From Spirometra erinaceieuropaei (taxonomy: Eukaryota > Platyhelminthes > Cestoda > Diphyllobothriidea > Diphyllobothriidae), in contig CACRXP010000976.1 in NCBI GenBank assembly GCA_902702965.1, positions 143,219-207,218 of the forward strand: a stretch of 64,000 bases of DNA. The letters run 5' to 3'. The position numbers were made by a program, and so were the translations under genes. The notes under the pieces were generated by a model that was not told the origin of the DNA, ran no database searches, and worked only from the letters and a program-made list of their open reading frames with translations. Below are positions 11,560 to 23,469 of the stretch, one piece after another (the stretch's first letter is position 1; every line of letters starts with the position of its first letter).

Positions 11560-11840
11560 GATCGATCAGTGGCCGATCTCGTAAAATATCGTCCGGCATT
11601 TTGGACTGAGTTTTCGGCTTGGGTAGATTACTTAAGTAACGATGTAATATTGATCCTCTTGTAGTAGAATGTAAAAATATTTTGGCCATTCCAGGATGCC
11701 TCTCTCTAACAGCACTTCTTTTCGACAGATTTTAATCACCGCATTTGGTTAAAGTAAAAATTTAACTAGTGTGCATAATTTTCAAATGATTTTGATGGTC
11801 TAGTCAATTTAAATATATTTCTAAAAGACATATCGAAGAT
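11560..11840 (+). repeat. Dispersed unnamed repeat R2, copy 1
   Basis: Aligns by eye with 18,900-19,190 and 53,345-53,630, all in the same direction. Shared blocks begin with G-A-T-C-T-C at about 11,575, then G-A-T-G-T-A-A-T-A-T-T-G-A-T, C-C-A-G-G-A-T-G-C-C and a terminal A-A-T-A-T-A-T-T-T run. In the 53-kb copy R2 is followed directly by R3, which suggests both are parts of one longer element. No coding potential seen. Confidence 0.6.
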
Positions 11841-13565
11841 ATGTTTTTGCACTTAATTTAAGCTAACACGTCTTCTTTAAATTAAATATTTGAGTAAATA
11901 ATATCTTGGGTTTTTAAACGTTTTTCGACTCGTAATAACCTTGAACCCGAACTGCCGTTGCACATGCATTTGGAGTGCATGTCTGGAAGCTGTATACATT
12001 CTATCTGAGGAAAATCACTTATATCTATGGCACTAGGAAGTTTTCGTATACTAATCATGCGATTTCGCAAGTTATGCAGACTGCTTCATACTTTTTAGAC
12101 AGCACTGATGAAAGGAAGAATATGGTGCAATTCAAATATATGTTTCACGTTCATAAAAGTTACCAAACTGAAAACATTAGAAGATCAAAAGATACCCTTT
12201 AATGAAGTAAAAAATTTATAGTAGATGTACCTACAACCTAGTGAATATAAGAAAGAACATTCCATTTATGTTTTTTAACATACATTAATTTATAAAGGAA
12301 ATGAAAATCTGCAGAAAAATTGCTCATTGCATATGTGCCATTATTTATCGAGTTCTTTTATTGCCGCTGGCCAAAAAAGGCATTCATGTGTGGCGATCTT
12401 GGTGTAGGTGAAATATCTTCCGGTTTTGCTGCTTGATTATCAATCATACAACTCCATTTAGCTGATTCTACCTATTCAAAAACACATTTCAGAATTTTTG
12501 GTAACATTTCGTGCGATTGGTCACTGACTGTAGGCTGCATTGTCACTAAAAATTCATGCAAAAATCAAGCACAACTGGATAGTTAATTACCCATTGCATA
12601 CCAAAAAGCAGGGATAAAAATAAAACAAAGTGTGCCGGCATAATTTTACCTCAGACAGTAAAACATGGTGTGCGGAAATAGGGTCATGTTCACCATCAAA
12701 TAGTAAATTTCTGTGCAGATTGCCTATAGCGTTTTTGTAGAAAACGCCAGACTGCCGTGGGCCGTGAGGCGGCGAATGGCTAGATTTTGTATGGGCTAAT
12801 TGGCATTTTTAAGAGAAAAGTTTTCCTCCAGTTTTGCCAGTAGCGTCCTTATATGTGTTGGAATATGTGCGGCTACTTGTTGGAGAGACTGCGCTGAATG
12901 ATAGGGTTTTAACTTCTGCTAATACTGATGCTGTCACTTATTGAAATGACATTGCATATTGTCGTTTAAGAGTTCATTAATGCCAGGTAGAAGAATGAAG
13001 GTGGAAGGTCAACCGAAATTCTTACATAAATAAACCTGATTTTCATGCAAGCCTTAAGAATAATGATCGCATAGGCGAGGTATCAAGGATGAACATAACG
13101 AATCGACCCGCAAGTCTATTAGTTCACGGCAAGATTCTTGTCCTGTTGCGAGCATGACCACAAACGACATTGTAAAGTGCACTTGAAATTTGCCTTAAGT
13201 GATGAGCACTTTTCTGACATACTTCTGCCTATGCCTTTTTCAAACTTTATTTCTCAAGACTAAGTAAACGGAATTCAGTTTAAGACATGGTTCACAGCAA
13301 ACCTTGTTTTTTTTTCAACTTTTGATTTTATTTTCTTCTTAATAATTTTTAAATGTGGACGATTTAGGATATTAAACTAATATCTACAGACTTCTTAAGT
13401 GCTAAAGGGACCCAAAGTTACAGAAAGGTTTTATGAGCAACGCGGGCTTCGTTCGGCAAGGGCATGCAGATTATACTGCATGCTATTCTCAGTTAATGTG
13501 TAAGATGATTGGCGGAAAGCCAGCATGCTGTTATGGTCAATTTAACTTGTAGACATATCCCCTTA
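11841..13565. other. Noncoding stretch, no gene recognised
   Basis: AT-rich sequence without supported genes. Around 12,240-12,360 some blocks recall the part of R2/R3 found near 30,700 and 54,010 (A-C-A-T-T-C followed by T-T-T-A-T-G-T-T-T-T), but the match is weak. Nothing else identified. Confidence 0.45.
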
Positions 13566-13735
13566 TAGGCAAAGTGGTATAACCGACAAAGACAAGGGAA
13601 GCTGGAGTGGTCATTTCTGGCTTGTTAGCCGTCATCAGTCAGACATACCCAGTCCCGAAATGCGGAACACCTGTGGCTCGATCCCTCGACCTATTAGTTA
13701 TAAGTCTGACGCCTCCAACCACTGAGCCACAGGCT
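13566..13735 (-). repeat. tRNA-derived SINE with hammerhead-like core (element A)
   Basis: Read on the minus strand, 13,731-13,671 is a clear tRNA-like head. It has an A-box-like T-G-G-C-T-C-A-G-T-G-G, an anticodon-arm region with C-T-T-A-T-A-A (anticodon TAT if read as a tRNA), and a B-box-like segment ending T-C-G-A-G-C-C. Such a head gives an internal RNA polymerase III promoter. The body continues to about 13,566 and contains CTGATGA (13,638-13,632), a GGCT/AGCC stem with an AACA loop, and GAAA (13,617-13,614), the parts of a hammerhead core. The body aligns with element B on the plus strand next door. SINEs carrying hammerheads are known in schistosomes (the Sm-alpha family). I could not form a good stem I, so ribozyme activity is doubtful. 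Confidence 0.6.
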
Positions 13736-13912
13736 CGTTTTACTGTCATTGGGCTTCTAACCAAAGATTTCGTGGTCGAGTCCTCGATGTTCTGCACTTC
13801 GGGGTTAGGCATGACTGGCTGACGACGGCTACTTAGCCAAAAAAGACCACTTGTCTTTATTAGCAATACCATTCTGTCTATTTCCCGCGCCGCTCTGCGG
13901 CTGCTGATTGGG
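13736..13912 (+). repeat. tRNA-derived SINE, second copy, inverted to the first (element B)
   Basis: The body from about 13,788 to 13,885 aligns closely with element A read on the other strand: G-T-T-C-T-G-C-A-C-T-T-C-G-G matches G-T-T-C-C-G-C-A-T-T-T-C-G-G, followed by the G-A-C-G-G-C-T hairpin region and T-G-T-C-T-T-T. A B-box-like G-G-T-C-G-A-G-T-C-C lies at 13,773-13,782. The A-box part is not evident, because the sequence passes straight into the head of element A at about 13,735. In the hammerhead-like core GAAA has become AAAA, so this copy would be inactive. About 30 more bases to 13,912 may belong to its 3' end. Confidence 0.5.
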
Positions 13913-16879
13913 ATCAAGAGAGACTTAAGACACAGCGGGACGACTGAGTTCCGAAATACGATCGGTGAGCGCCCTCCACCATATTTCCTTCTTTCCGTTA
14001 CCGAAAGCCAACATAAGTGCTATGTCAAGATTGAAGAAACACTTAAATGCGAGACAATTTTTAATGAAATTTGATACTCGCCGTACATTCATTGGTGTAC
14101 GTCCGCTGGAGGTAGTTATGCGTGTTGACATTCCTTTCACAAAGTGATTAACCCCATTTTAAGTTTCAGATTAAATTCAGATCATCAGTCAACATTCAAC
14201 TGGACTCATTTCGTGCAAATATGACAGCTAGGTGGCGTAGCAAGTCCTATTCAAAAACCGCAAAAGACTTGCAACCTTGAGTTAACGAGACTCTATTCAC
14301 ACCACTGAGACAGGTCCTGACGAGCGGAATTTGCTCATGCGACAATGCCAGGAAGAATGAACTCGGACAGCTTCCTCATTGTTGTGGTTTCGCAATAGGG
14401 ATTTGCGTAAAACACGCCGGTTTGAACTGCTGACAATAAGACGCAAAATTCTGATACTCCAGCAACTTCTTAGACAGATGTCATATTTTTCAAGTATGAA
14501 AAGCGATTTTCGAAGTGTCCTTTTGCTGTCACAGGACAGAAGGCCAACTGCAGACGTCCAAATGACGATTTCACGTGTAAAGCGTCAAGGCTGTGGACTC
14601 CATATCTGAATAGCGAATTGCAATATCTAAAGCTTTAGATATATTCCGTGAAATGAAATCACACTGCCAAACGTCATTTAGTAACTGAAGAATGTCGCTT
14701 TCTATGCATAGTAGGTGGCATAGCACATGAAATGCCATGGCCAAAATTTGAGCAAGAAGTATATCATGCATTTGGTGTTCTTATGTATGTTAATTAAAGT
14801 GAGCTGGGACACAGAAAGCCACTTACCGAGAAAAAGTTCATTTTAAGTCCGTTTTATGGAGAGAAAAGGGGCCAGATTTAGGCTACATCGGACAGTTCTT
14901 GATATCCATATAATTGCCTACGCTGTGGAAACTTGTTGGTCAAACCTTTATGTTCACGTGCATTGCGCTGTAAACAAAGATTAACATAAACAGGAAAAGT
15001 ACGAGATATATCCCGTCTGGAAACGGAAAATGTGACTCCGCTCCAAAGAAGATCAAAGTGAAGGCGAGCCTGAGAACTTTCATTGTTTTCAAGACAAAGG
15101 GGCTAAAATTGACTTATAAAATTCTTTTTTAAATATTTTTGGCGTTTCATGCCGTAAAGTTTAGTATTAATTTTGTTCTAAAGAAGTTTGTTTTACCATC
15201 CCGAGAAGTAGTATGCGCAAACAGATATACAGTAAGTGCGCGCTACATGATGCCACTTTTCTGTGCCATGCCGTGCGATAAAAATGTCCAGACAACGTCT
15301 TTCAGCAGTCAACTGTGAAAGGATAGGGAAATTAGCCACTTGGGTCACTAAAAAGCTTTATTAATATTAATGAGGTTGCTCTGTGACGAATATTTAATGA
15401 TAGAACCGTATTAAGAAATAATCAGCATGGACCGATACGATCCACAAGTAAGCAAGACGATGATTTTATTCGTCGTACACCAAAAAGTATCATTATATGC
15501 CCATTAAGACCGTTCACAGGGAACATCTGCCGAAGTTTTGTCTGGACATAATTAGGAAAAGGGTGCGGGGATATGAACTTCCTCAACAAAAAGCCATGAT
15601 CAAGCCGAGAACGCATTTTATTTGCAAAGAAATATATTGAGTACAGACCCTCATTCTGGAAGAGCATTTACTTCTGAGATAAGGTCATACTTTTAGACAT
15701 GACAGTGAAGTAGACGCAGATGGCCATATGCGAAAAACAATTCCCAAAAGAGCACACTGTGCCGACGGCAACATTCAAGAATTGTCGGCGGTTAATAATT
15801 TGGATGACGGTTAAATTCGCAGGGCGGCCAGTCTGGTGGTCAAATTTGGACACCCTCAACAGCAAGGTATTCGTCAACATTGTGAGGAATGCTTTTTTTT
15901 CGGATCATTTTTATAAATTTCGTTTAGAAAAAAGCTTTTGGATTTTCAAGATCAACCCTCACCGAATGCTTGACGAGAATTTTTCCCGTTATCTGTGATA
16001 ATTGACGATATTATGGATTCGGCGTGAGCTCGCATGCCACCGAGGTAGGAGAGGATGCAAACAAATCATTCCCCTCTGCAATATGTTTTTATGCGCTTTC
16101 ACTCTGTTATTAATCCAAATGTTGATAAAAAGTCTTCCACGGCAATTTTGGTTGGCCAGATGCGAAGACCACCCCTATCGCTCCTTTGCTCTTATGTTCA
16201 TGAAAATGGCCATTCTAGTCCTGGAAATAAAGATTAATGCAATTTTCTGAAATAAACCTGGAATGCATGGTTTGCAGATAAAAGCGAAAATGAGCAGCTG
16301 GGCAGTGGAAACGAGTCAGCGACTCTCCCATTTCCTATTCTCTGATCAGAATGAGGAGCCGAATCCTGTCACCTAACGTCGTGTCATTTCCCAAGAGTGA
16401 AATATTTTGACATACATGAGGAAGGAAGACGAACAATAAACTTGGGGGGTGGAGCAACATTTGTTTCTTGTTCTGATCTGTTGATTGCTGAACCTGTTCC
16501 CAACTTTCCCCATATTGAGCAGTGAGTTTGCCGCAATTTGGTGGCAGAAGCAGAGATACGTTTCCACTTTAGACTGTGAATAAGCAGGACATGCTAAGGG
16601 TATCTCTGGAGTGAGACCATTTTGGTTCTTGCTGCCTGACCTCCAATTTGGGATTTGTTTAACTGAATTTGTTTCAAAGGCTGTCAACACACCCCAAAAG
16701 CGGGTAACTCTAACTCTTCATCCGGCTAAAGTCAGTACTCTACCTTTATTCTATGGGTACGCAATATGGATGTCGCTGGATGCTGGAAGATGGTATTGCC
16801 GACAGCCAGCTCTGCGATGTTTATCGTTCTTGTTCAGTGCCATGCTATAATTAACATTCTTAGTAAGCAGTTTCGGACT
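13913..16879. other. Noncoding stretch, no gene recognised
   Basis: Only short open frames without recognisable domains. Opposite-strand frames overlap at 13,925-14,147, 15,668-15,998 and 16,373-16,850. A-A-T-G-A-G-G-A-G-C-C-G-A near 16,350 resembles a motif in the 3' repeat of PLE copies B and H, but nothing around it aligns, so I do not call an element there. Confidence 0.45.
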
Positions 16880-17060
16880 CGCTGACCTGCAGTCACGCAA
16901 CCAATATCAACTCGGACACAGCTGTATGCAAAAAGGCACGGCCACCCTTGCGTGGCTCGAACACGTCACTCCCTGGCAAGTGCGATACAAGTCTTTAACT
17001 TGCTCCAGAAAACTATTAAATCGGATGCTTTTTTAAAGCATCACCGGACGCAGTCAATAC
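16880..17060 (-). repeat. Probable tRNA-derived SINE fragment
   Basis: On the minus strand it carries a B-box-like G-T-T-C-G-A-G-C-C (near 16,955) followed by C-A-C-G-C-A-A-G-G-G-T-G-G-C-C-G-T-G-C-C, with an anticodon-arm-like segment upstream (A-C-T-T-G-T-A-T-C near 16,990). The composition is GC-richer than the flanks. No clear A box, tail or target duplication was found, so this is a tentative SINE remnant. Confidence 0.35.
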
Positions 17061-17229
17061 TAGCTCTGGTGACATTAGCGCCAGCCGCTACTTGCGAAGG
17101 CAAACTAGAGTTCTGTGAACGATGAATTCCTCTTTCCAATCACTGCTCTTTTATGATTATACTCAGAAAATGGCCTGATTGCGGTGCGTAATGCAGAAGA
17201 ACTACTTACAAACTACAGTAGCTTAGGTG

Positions 17230-17480
17230 ACGGGAGGATTTTCAGGTGCAAACCAATACTATTCTTATGGGCACTGTTCTGCACTGTCATCTCCGTCATA
17301 TGTCATGTCGCAACAGAGGCAATTCCAAGGCGTATGATTCTGGTCGGGGGTTGATATGCATACACATGTGTCATCTTCCAACCCTGGTTCAAAACCCACA
17401 CTACGCGGTCCCTGGGTTCAAAATGCGACTTTTAGTAAGGTTTGCACAAGCCATTGCTGGAACAAAAGGCGGCGCTGATT
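17230..17480 (+). repeat. tRNA-like (proline-like) SINE or pseudogene fragment
   Basis: G-C-G-T-A-T-G-A-T-T-C-T near 17,330 resembles the anticodon-arm entry of tRNA-Pro. G-G-T-C-C-C-T-G-G-G-T-T-C-A-A-A near 17,408-17,423 resembles its T arm and B box. About 60 bases, including another B-box-like G-G-T-T-C-A-A-A-A-C-C near 17,388, sit between the two halves, so it cannot be a working tRNA gene. A SINE built from tRNA parts or a tRNA pseudogene with an insertion are both possible. Confidence 0.35.
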
Positions 17481-18899
17481 TGTGACGCCCTCTTCCTGAA
17501 TAACCGTTTGCCATGCTGAGAATCAAACCAGCATCCCAGTTTATCAAAGATTTTTTGGCTGGTGTTCCAACCTGCATTCTACAATATCACAGAGAACTTT
17601 TCTGTCAGTGCATCGAGCTTTATCTTTCGAAATATGTCTAATTTTTAAAATTATAAACATACTCAAGTACAATTTCCGCATGTAAAATATCAAGAAAAAT
17701 TTAATAGTTTTCTGAGAGCAGCTGTTTCTTCGTTCCAGCTGTTTATATCATGATAAATGATGTGACCGGATGATGCCAGTCTCCGTCGTAAAACGTTACA
17801 GACGAGTTTGTTCCGCCACAGAATTTCTGCTTCGACTCTTATGTACGTCAGAACATGACACTGAAGTAAAAGCAGAATTATACTAGAAAATGTTTTAAAT
17901 TTTGACTAAATACCGTAGTTGACACTTTGCAAAATCATCTATAATCGAGCCGCATAAAGCTAAATCGCATCGTGAGTAAAATTAACTTTTTAAAACAAGT
18001 CTTCTAAGTTCTGCTTCTTAATTTCCTCAGCACTTAACTGTTATTTTGGGGTATATGATTTTGAACAAAGGCCTGCAGGTGCAGACTGACATTCGGTGTG
18101 CGAATACTTGGGGCGATGTCCATCAACCACCACGGGATAAGTAGGTAATATTAATTAATTGTCAACAAGCAACTAGTGGTATGTATTAAGTTACAGGACA
18201 GCACACAAACAGCATAGATACACGTGCTCCGCCGATATTCTACCGCTGCATGGCACAGATCTTCAGTAGGTACCCCAGCATTCCCCATGTGTTTCTGATA
18301 GTTATTCCAGTTTAGACATTTTTAATTTCGTTAGAAATTAGCTGCTATTATGAAGTAGAACAAGAGTCCATAGGCGTAGAACTCGCAGTTGCGCGATGCA
18401 GTGACAGAATATCGGCAAAACACGGGTGTCTGGGCGTTTAGTTAGCACCTCTGCTGTTGGTGTGCTATCCTGCAACTCAGCATATTTTATGTGCATAAAA
18501 ACAATCTAATTAGACCAGTTATTTGATGTTTGCAAGAGACTACGAAAACTTTAACCCAATTCGCTTGAAAGTAAACATTTCCTACTGTCAAAGAGACATA
18601 CACTGCGAATATAATCGAAGTAGGAATATTCGATTTTAGTTGCGAAAGACAATTATTTCGATAAGCCAGTGCAGTGGCAGGTTCAGCGCAGACAATAAGA
18701 CTTGGCGTCAGCAGCCTCTGAAGTAACTGCCAAGTTGACAGAAAGCGCATGGTACATGAAACCCTTTTGCCTTTGCACTGACGACGCAGACTCACGATGC
18801 TGAAAGGAAGCATCTTGTCTTTTCCAATGAATATTTCATATTCTGGAAGGAAGTACCGATAAACAAGTCAAAATGGTCAACCATGCAAACACATATACA
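17481..18899. other. Noncoding stretch, no gene recognised
   Basis: AT-rich sequence with no supported gene. The minus-strand open frame of about 108 codons at 18,487-18,813 lacks any recognised motif and is best regarded as chance. Confidence 0.45.
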
Positions 18900-19190
18900 G
18901 TGAGTGACCGATCTCATGAAATATTAGCCAAACTTCTGAAATGTTTTTTCTGATTTGGAAGGATTACGTAGGTTGGGTTGTAATATTGATTCTTGTGCGG
19001 CATAATCCAGTATTATTTTGGACTTGCCAGGATGTTGGCTTTTGAACGCACCTCTTTTTGATCTCCTGCGCAAACCACACTTGATGAAAAATGATTGCAT
19101 GTGAGGCATATCTTTTTCGCATTTATTTTTGATGGTCATATAAATTCAAATATATTTTGTAGAAAACATGCACAAAAATAGTCTTTCTTC
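18900..19190 (+). repeat. Dispersed unnamed repeat R2, copy 2
   Basis: Direct-orientation match to 11,560-11,840 and 53,345-53,630, starting with a G-A-T-C-T-C block near 18,910 and ending with A-A-T-A-T-A-T-T-T-T near 19,150. The central blocks G-T-A-A-T-A-T-T-G-A-T and C-C-A-G-G-A-T-G are kept. It lies just outside the left arm of the large inverted repeat, and no counterpart was seen beyond the right arm at 49.85 kb. Confidence 0.6.
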
Positions 19191-20339
19191 TATTTTGTAT
19201 TGACCCAACTGTGAAAAACGCCCATTCATTTGGGGGCGATTTACGTTGGCTTTATAGTTTATGCTAGAAGACCGAGTATATTTAGGGTTAAAAAAATATT
19301 TAACTATACGATATTTAAGACACTGCAATGTACATTCATACAGGATCGTGCCTGTCTATGTACCAATGCTCCTCATAAAATGTATAACATGGTCTCCGCA
19401 CAAAATGTAAAATTTAATGAATTCTAAATAGTATCTTCAAAAAGTCATAGAAAAATAAATTATTTTCCTTACACGGAAAGCATGCACCTTACAGACTGAA
19501 GTCGCCAAACGCTAATGCAACAACCGATTTGACTTAAAACGCACATATGTCTTTTTCAACCTAGCTTCATTCAATCTGCGACATGGCAACTTGTTTTCAG
19601 TGATTACTTCTGAAACATCACGTCCTGGCATATGATCTCTGTGGAACCCGACACCGCAAGTTATCTGCTTGCTACGCTCAAATTAACTGCTAACAACCAG
19701 AAAAATAATCAATACAGCTAAATACATTATGGTTTTGACATAAGAATGTGATTGTAAAGAGGAATCCGATAGAAAAAATGAAGTAAAACAAATCTACAGC
19801 CCATCGTCGGGAGTCAGAGGGGGTGCTGGCAGTAATGCGCTGCGCTGTAAACGGGGTTGGTATAGAGGTCGGTCTTCGATTAGTACATATCAAACGATAC
19901 TAATCACTACGTCAAAGGGCCTTTGGCATGAGTGCGGATTTTCTGTGACGGCAGGTCTCATATTTTATGTTCAGCATAAATTAGAATGAGGCCGAATAGG
20001 CCTTTCAAAGAGGGTTAACACAGCAACTGTGAAAAGGAGCCCCAAAAAAGGATTATCTCACAGTCATGCTATACAAAGGAGCTATTAGAAACAGTTCCTA
20101 TTCAGCGAATTTAGACCTATGTCAAGGCAACAAAACCATCGTAATCGAAATCAGAGTAAGTCTGGGGAATGTGTTAGTTCCTTGATTTCATTGTATTTGG
20201 CACCAGAAATAACTAACCAGTGGATGATAACATGTGTTGCTATACCTCAAAAACGCTGACGTATTAAGGCACCATGTTGTCAATTTAGAATATTTTAAAT
20301 TTATTTTAAATATAGACCGACATTTTTCGGCATGTTTCA

Positions 20340-22450
20340 TATGGACCAAACAGAGGCGGCAGCCAACGAATAGTTGTCACGGCTGACGTCATCTGCTTGT
20401 GAATCATCCCATTTGTGTTAAGCTAAGTGTTGCAGATATAAACTTTGCTGTTATTTTTGCTAAGCAGAGAATCTTCGTGAATAATCGCAGTGACATCTTT
20501 AAGAAGTATTATGCTGGTAAAACCCGAAGAACGACTAAATAAAAGCATTTCGCATTTAAAAACTTCATGCTTTTCATGAATGAGCGTCACATGGACTCTC
20601 CATCATTACTCATTGTTTTACTGATGAAAAACGCGGCTCTCTTTAAGTGACTTGAATGTCTGCTAACCCATTATGACAAATTAAAAAGCAAGACGCCATC
20701 TTTACGCACCCAGGTAAAACGCATCAATTTAATATGGGACTGAACTGACATAATTGGCTACTTTCGGAGCGCCTTCACACATGGACAGGAAAGTGGGTGA
20801 ATGGAGTCGCCAGTCGTATGCACAATTACCTGAAATGTTAAGGGCAACGTCAAATAAATCGTGTCTATTCCACAATTGTGAAACAAACTGGGTTATGCAG
20901 TTAGCTTCACCAAAGGGTGCAGCATTCGACTTTTGAAAATCAAGACAAACGCACATAAATGCGTGGTAGTTGCATGGACGTATCGCAATGTCTTTGCTGA
21001 TCTACACTATGCTCCCTAAATTCCCGTTGGAATGAGCTGCTTTGTGTTTTGCTCCCAGCACATGTTAGAAAGATGTCGTGCAGACTTCTCAGAAATAGTA
21101 ACTTAAAGAACAAGAGAAAACTCAAAAAGGACGACTTCCCAGACATGCTCTGCAACACGCTCCTGAAGTATATGCGCATTCAGCAAAATTTGCTCCATTT
21201 CATGACCAGAAAGTCATCATAATCAAAATCAAAGTAGATTGGAGAATATCTGGGTTCTTTTAATTTATTAAGCTTATCTGGGAATGCCAATGTGTTCAAG
21301 GCTATCTCAAAAAACGTCGCCGTACAAATGCACCCTATTCTCAGGATTATTTTAGACATCGAGTGAGAGTTTTCGGCATGTTTCATATGAGTTAAAATAG
21401 GGCTGGTAACTGGTCAATAGCTGTTAAGGCTGACGCAATCCGTTTGTGTATACTGGGCTATTTGTTGCAGATATAACGTCCATTGTTAAGTTTTCTGATC
21501 TAAGAGTCATCGTGGGAAATAATACTGGCATCTTTAAGAATTATTATGTTCCTAAAACTCTAAAAGGAAATAAATGTAGGAAATTCGCATTTCGACATAT
21601 TCATGCTTTTCATACATAAGCGTCGAATGCCTTTTCCACTACGTCCCATGGGTTCATTGCTGAAATACAGGCTTCGTTAAAGTGGCTTGAAGGTTTATTA
21701 ACCTATCGTGACCAATTAGAAAGCAAAATGCATCTTTACACAACGGGAAAACCCATCAATTCAGAATTGCATGCGTACGGAGAAATAGGCCACTTCCTGG
21801 ACTCCTTCATACCTTGTCAGGGAAGCAAGTCAATAGGCTCGTCAGTGGTATGCAAGATTGCATGAAATGGTTAATGCAGCGTTAACGAAGTCCAATCCGT
21901 TCCACATCTGTAAACCAGGTGTGAACTCACTTAGAAAATAGGCCAGCTCTGACCTTGCCTGTCTGCAATGAAGTCTTCGAAAATGCAATTACGTAATTGG
22001 CTTCGCTCAGGCGTACAGCACGTCACTTCGGAAAATCAAGACGAACGCATATAAATACGTGGTAATTGTATGGACGTATCATAAAGGCTTTGAGGATCTG
22101 CGGTATCCTCCGTAAGTCAAATTTCGCAAAGGTTCTGATTCGTTAATGAGACGGTGAAAGTGCAAGTATTACAGGTTGTCACTAAGTGTCACGCTCATCC
22201 TCCCTTCGTACCGGGAAGTTGCCGTCTTCCCAGATCAAACTGTTTTTTTTTTCATGCTGTCCTCTTTCGCTTTATTTAAAACATAATTTTTCATTCTGGA
22301 TCAACCGCATTTGAAAATTCGTTAGGTGAATTCTGGTTTTATCTCCAGATCCTCCTTAACTGATCTCGCTGTTTACAATTTGGCGGCGTCAGCGTTGCTA
22401 CTTCCGATCAGTCTGTTTCTGCTGAACAAGCCGGAAAACGCTTTGAGATA
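20340..22450 (+). repeat. Tandem duplication, unit about 1.05 kb, inside the left arm
   Basis: The segment from about 20,340 recurs from about 21,370. Matching anchors are 20,325/21,365 (T-T-C-G-G-C-A-T-G-T-T-T-C-A-T-A-T), 20,570/21,600 (T-T-C-A-T-G-C-T-T-T-T-C-A-T), 20,690/21,720 and 20,938/22,028 (A-A-A-T-C-A-A-G-A-C then A-A-C-G-C-A). The offset drifts from about 1,030 to 1,090 bases, so the two units have diverged by indels. A further related piece lies at 41,265-41,505. No coding content recognised. Confidence 0.65.
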
Positions 22451-23469
22451 ATGTGTGGAAGTTGGCTTTTGTCTTTAGAAAACGGGTGAACGGTCTAAGA
22501 CTCTGAATCCGAAATAAAATAGGAGCGGAATATTGGGTCATTTTATGAATATCCCCACGCACAGACCAACATGTGGGTGAATAGATTCGTCGACCGTGAA
22601 CGATTGAATGCAGGGGTTGCCGAGGCGCAAATATAACCCTTTTTGCACTCCCTGTGAAGGGGTAATTTGAATTTACACTTTTCGGCAGGTGAGTTTCAGG
22701 AATTGTTGTCTGCAACTATCCGCTGTTAAATATGTTTATTCCGTTCGTTTAATTCATAAGCGCAATAGTCCTCTGCCAAAATAAATCCATAACGATATGT
22801 GCAAAACTGATAATACTATGTATCTATCATGACGTTTCCATAATAAAACCAACTCTAAAATTTACATTCGCAAAGTCTAATTCGTCTTATTCAGACGGCC
22901 ATCGCTTGCAGGACTCCGGTTTCAGCAGGTAAGAAATTGTTTAAGTCCCGTAACATTATTAAGGACGCCATGTTCTACTTCGTTCTGCCATTTCTTGCAA
23001 TCGGATTCACCGTTTATCTCAAACCGATTCCTTTTAAGCTGTTTTATAAGCTACTGACGCCATCTAAATTCAACGCAATTGGGAACCCCCGTGGAGAATT
23101 CCAGTTTTAGATTCAATTTTTTATCAACTGCACATTGCCTGGTCGCTTTGTGAAAAAGAAGCATTACAGCATCCTCTAGCCGCATATTTTTAGTCGATAC
23201 GCATCCCAAAATATTGCTCTGCTCCGGGTAATTGTCTGATAATAGTGACAAGCGTCCAGCACTCAAGCTGTCTCGCTGTCTTCGGCGCGTGTGATGAAGT
23301 TTTCTCCCGACTGAAACGCGACATGCCTTGTCTCAGACACCTCTACGACACTTTTTGAGTATGACATCTGTCATTTTGCTTCTCCCTAGCGCGAAGAATT
23401 TCTGGAGGCCAGTAGCTTTCAGGTTTCTGTTAATTTAAGCTGAAGTGGATTTTTCAGAGCTTATCATTG

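Noticed and set aside
16345..16365. Motif like the G-A-G-C-C-G-A end block of PLE copies B and H
   Set aside because: Only about a dozen bases match and the flanks do not align, so it may be chance.
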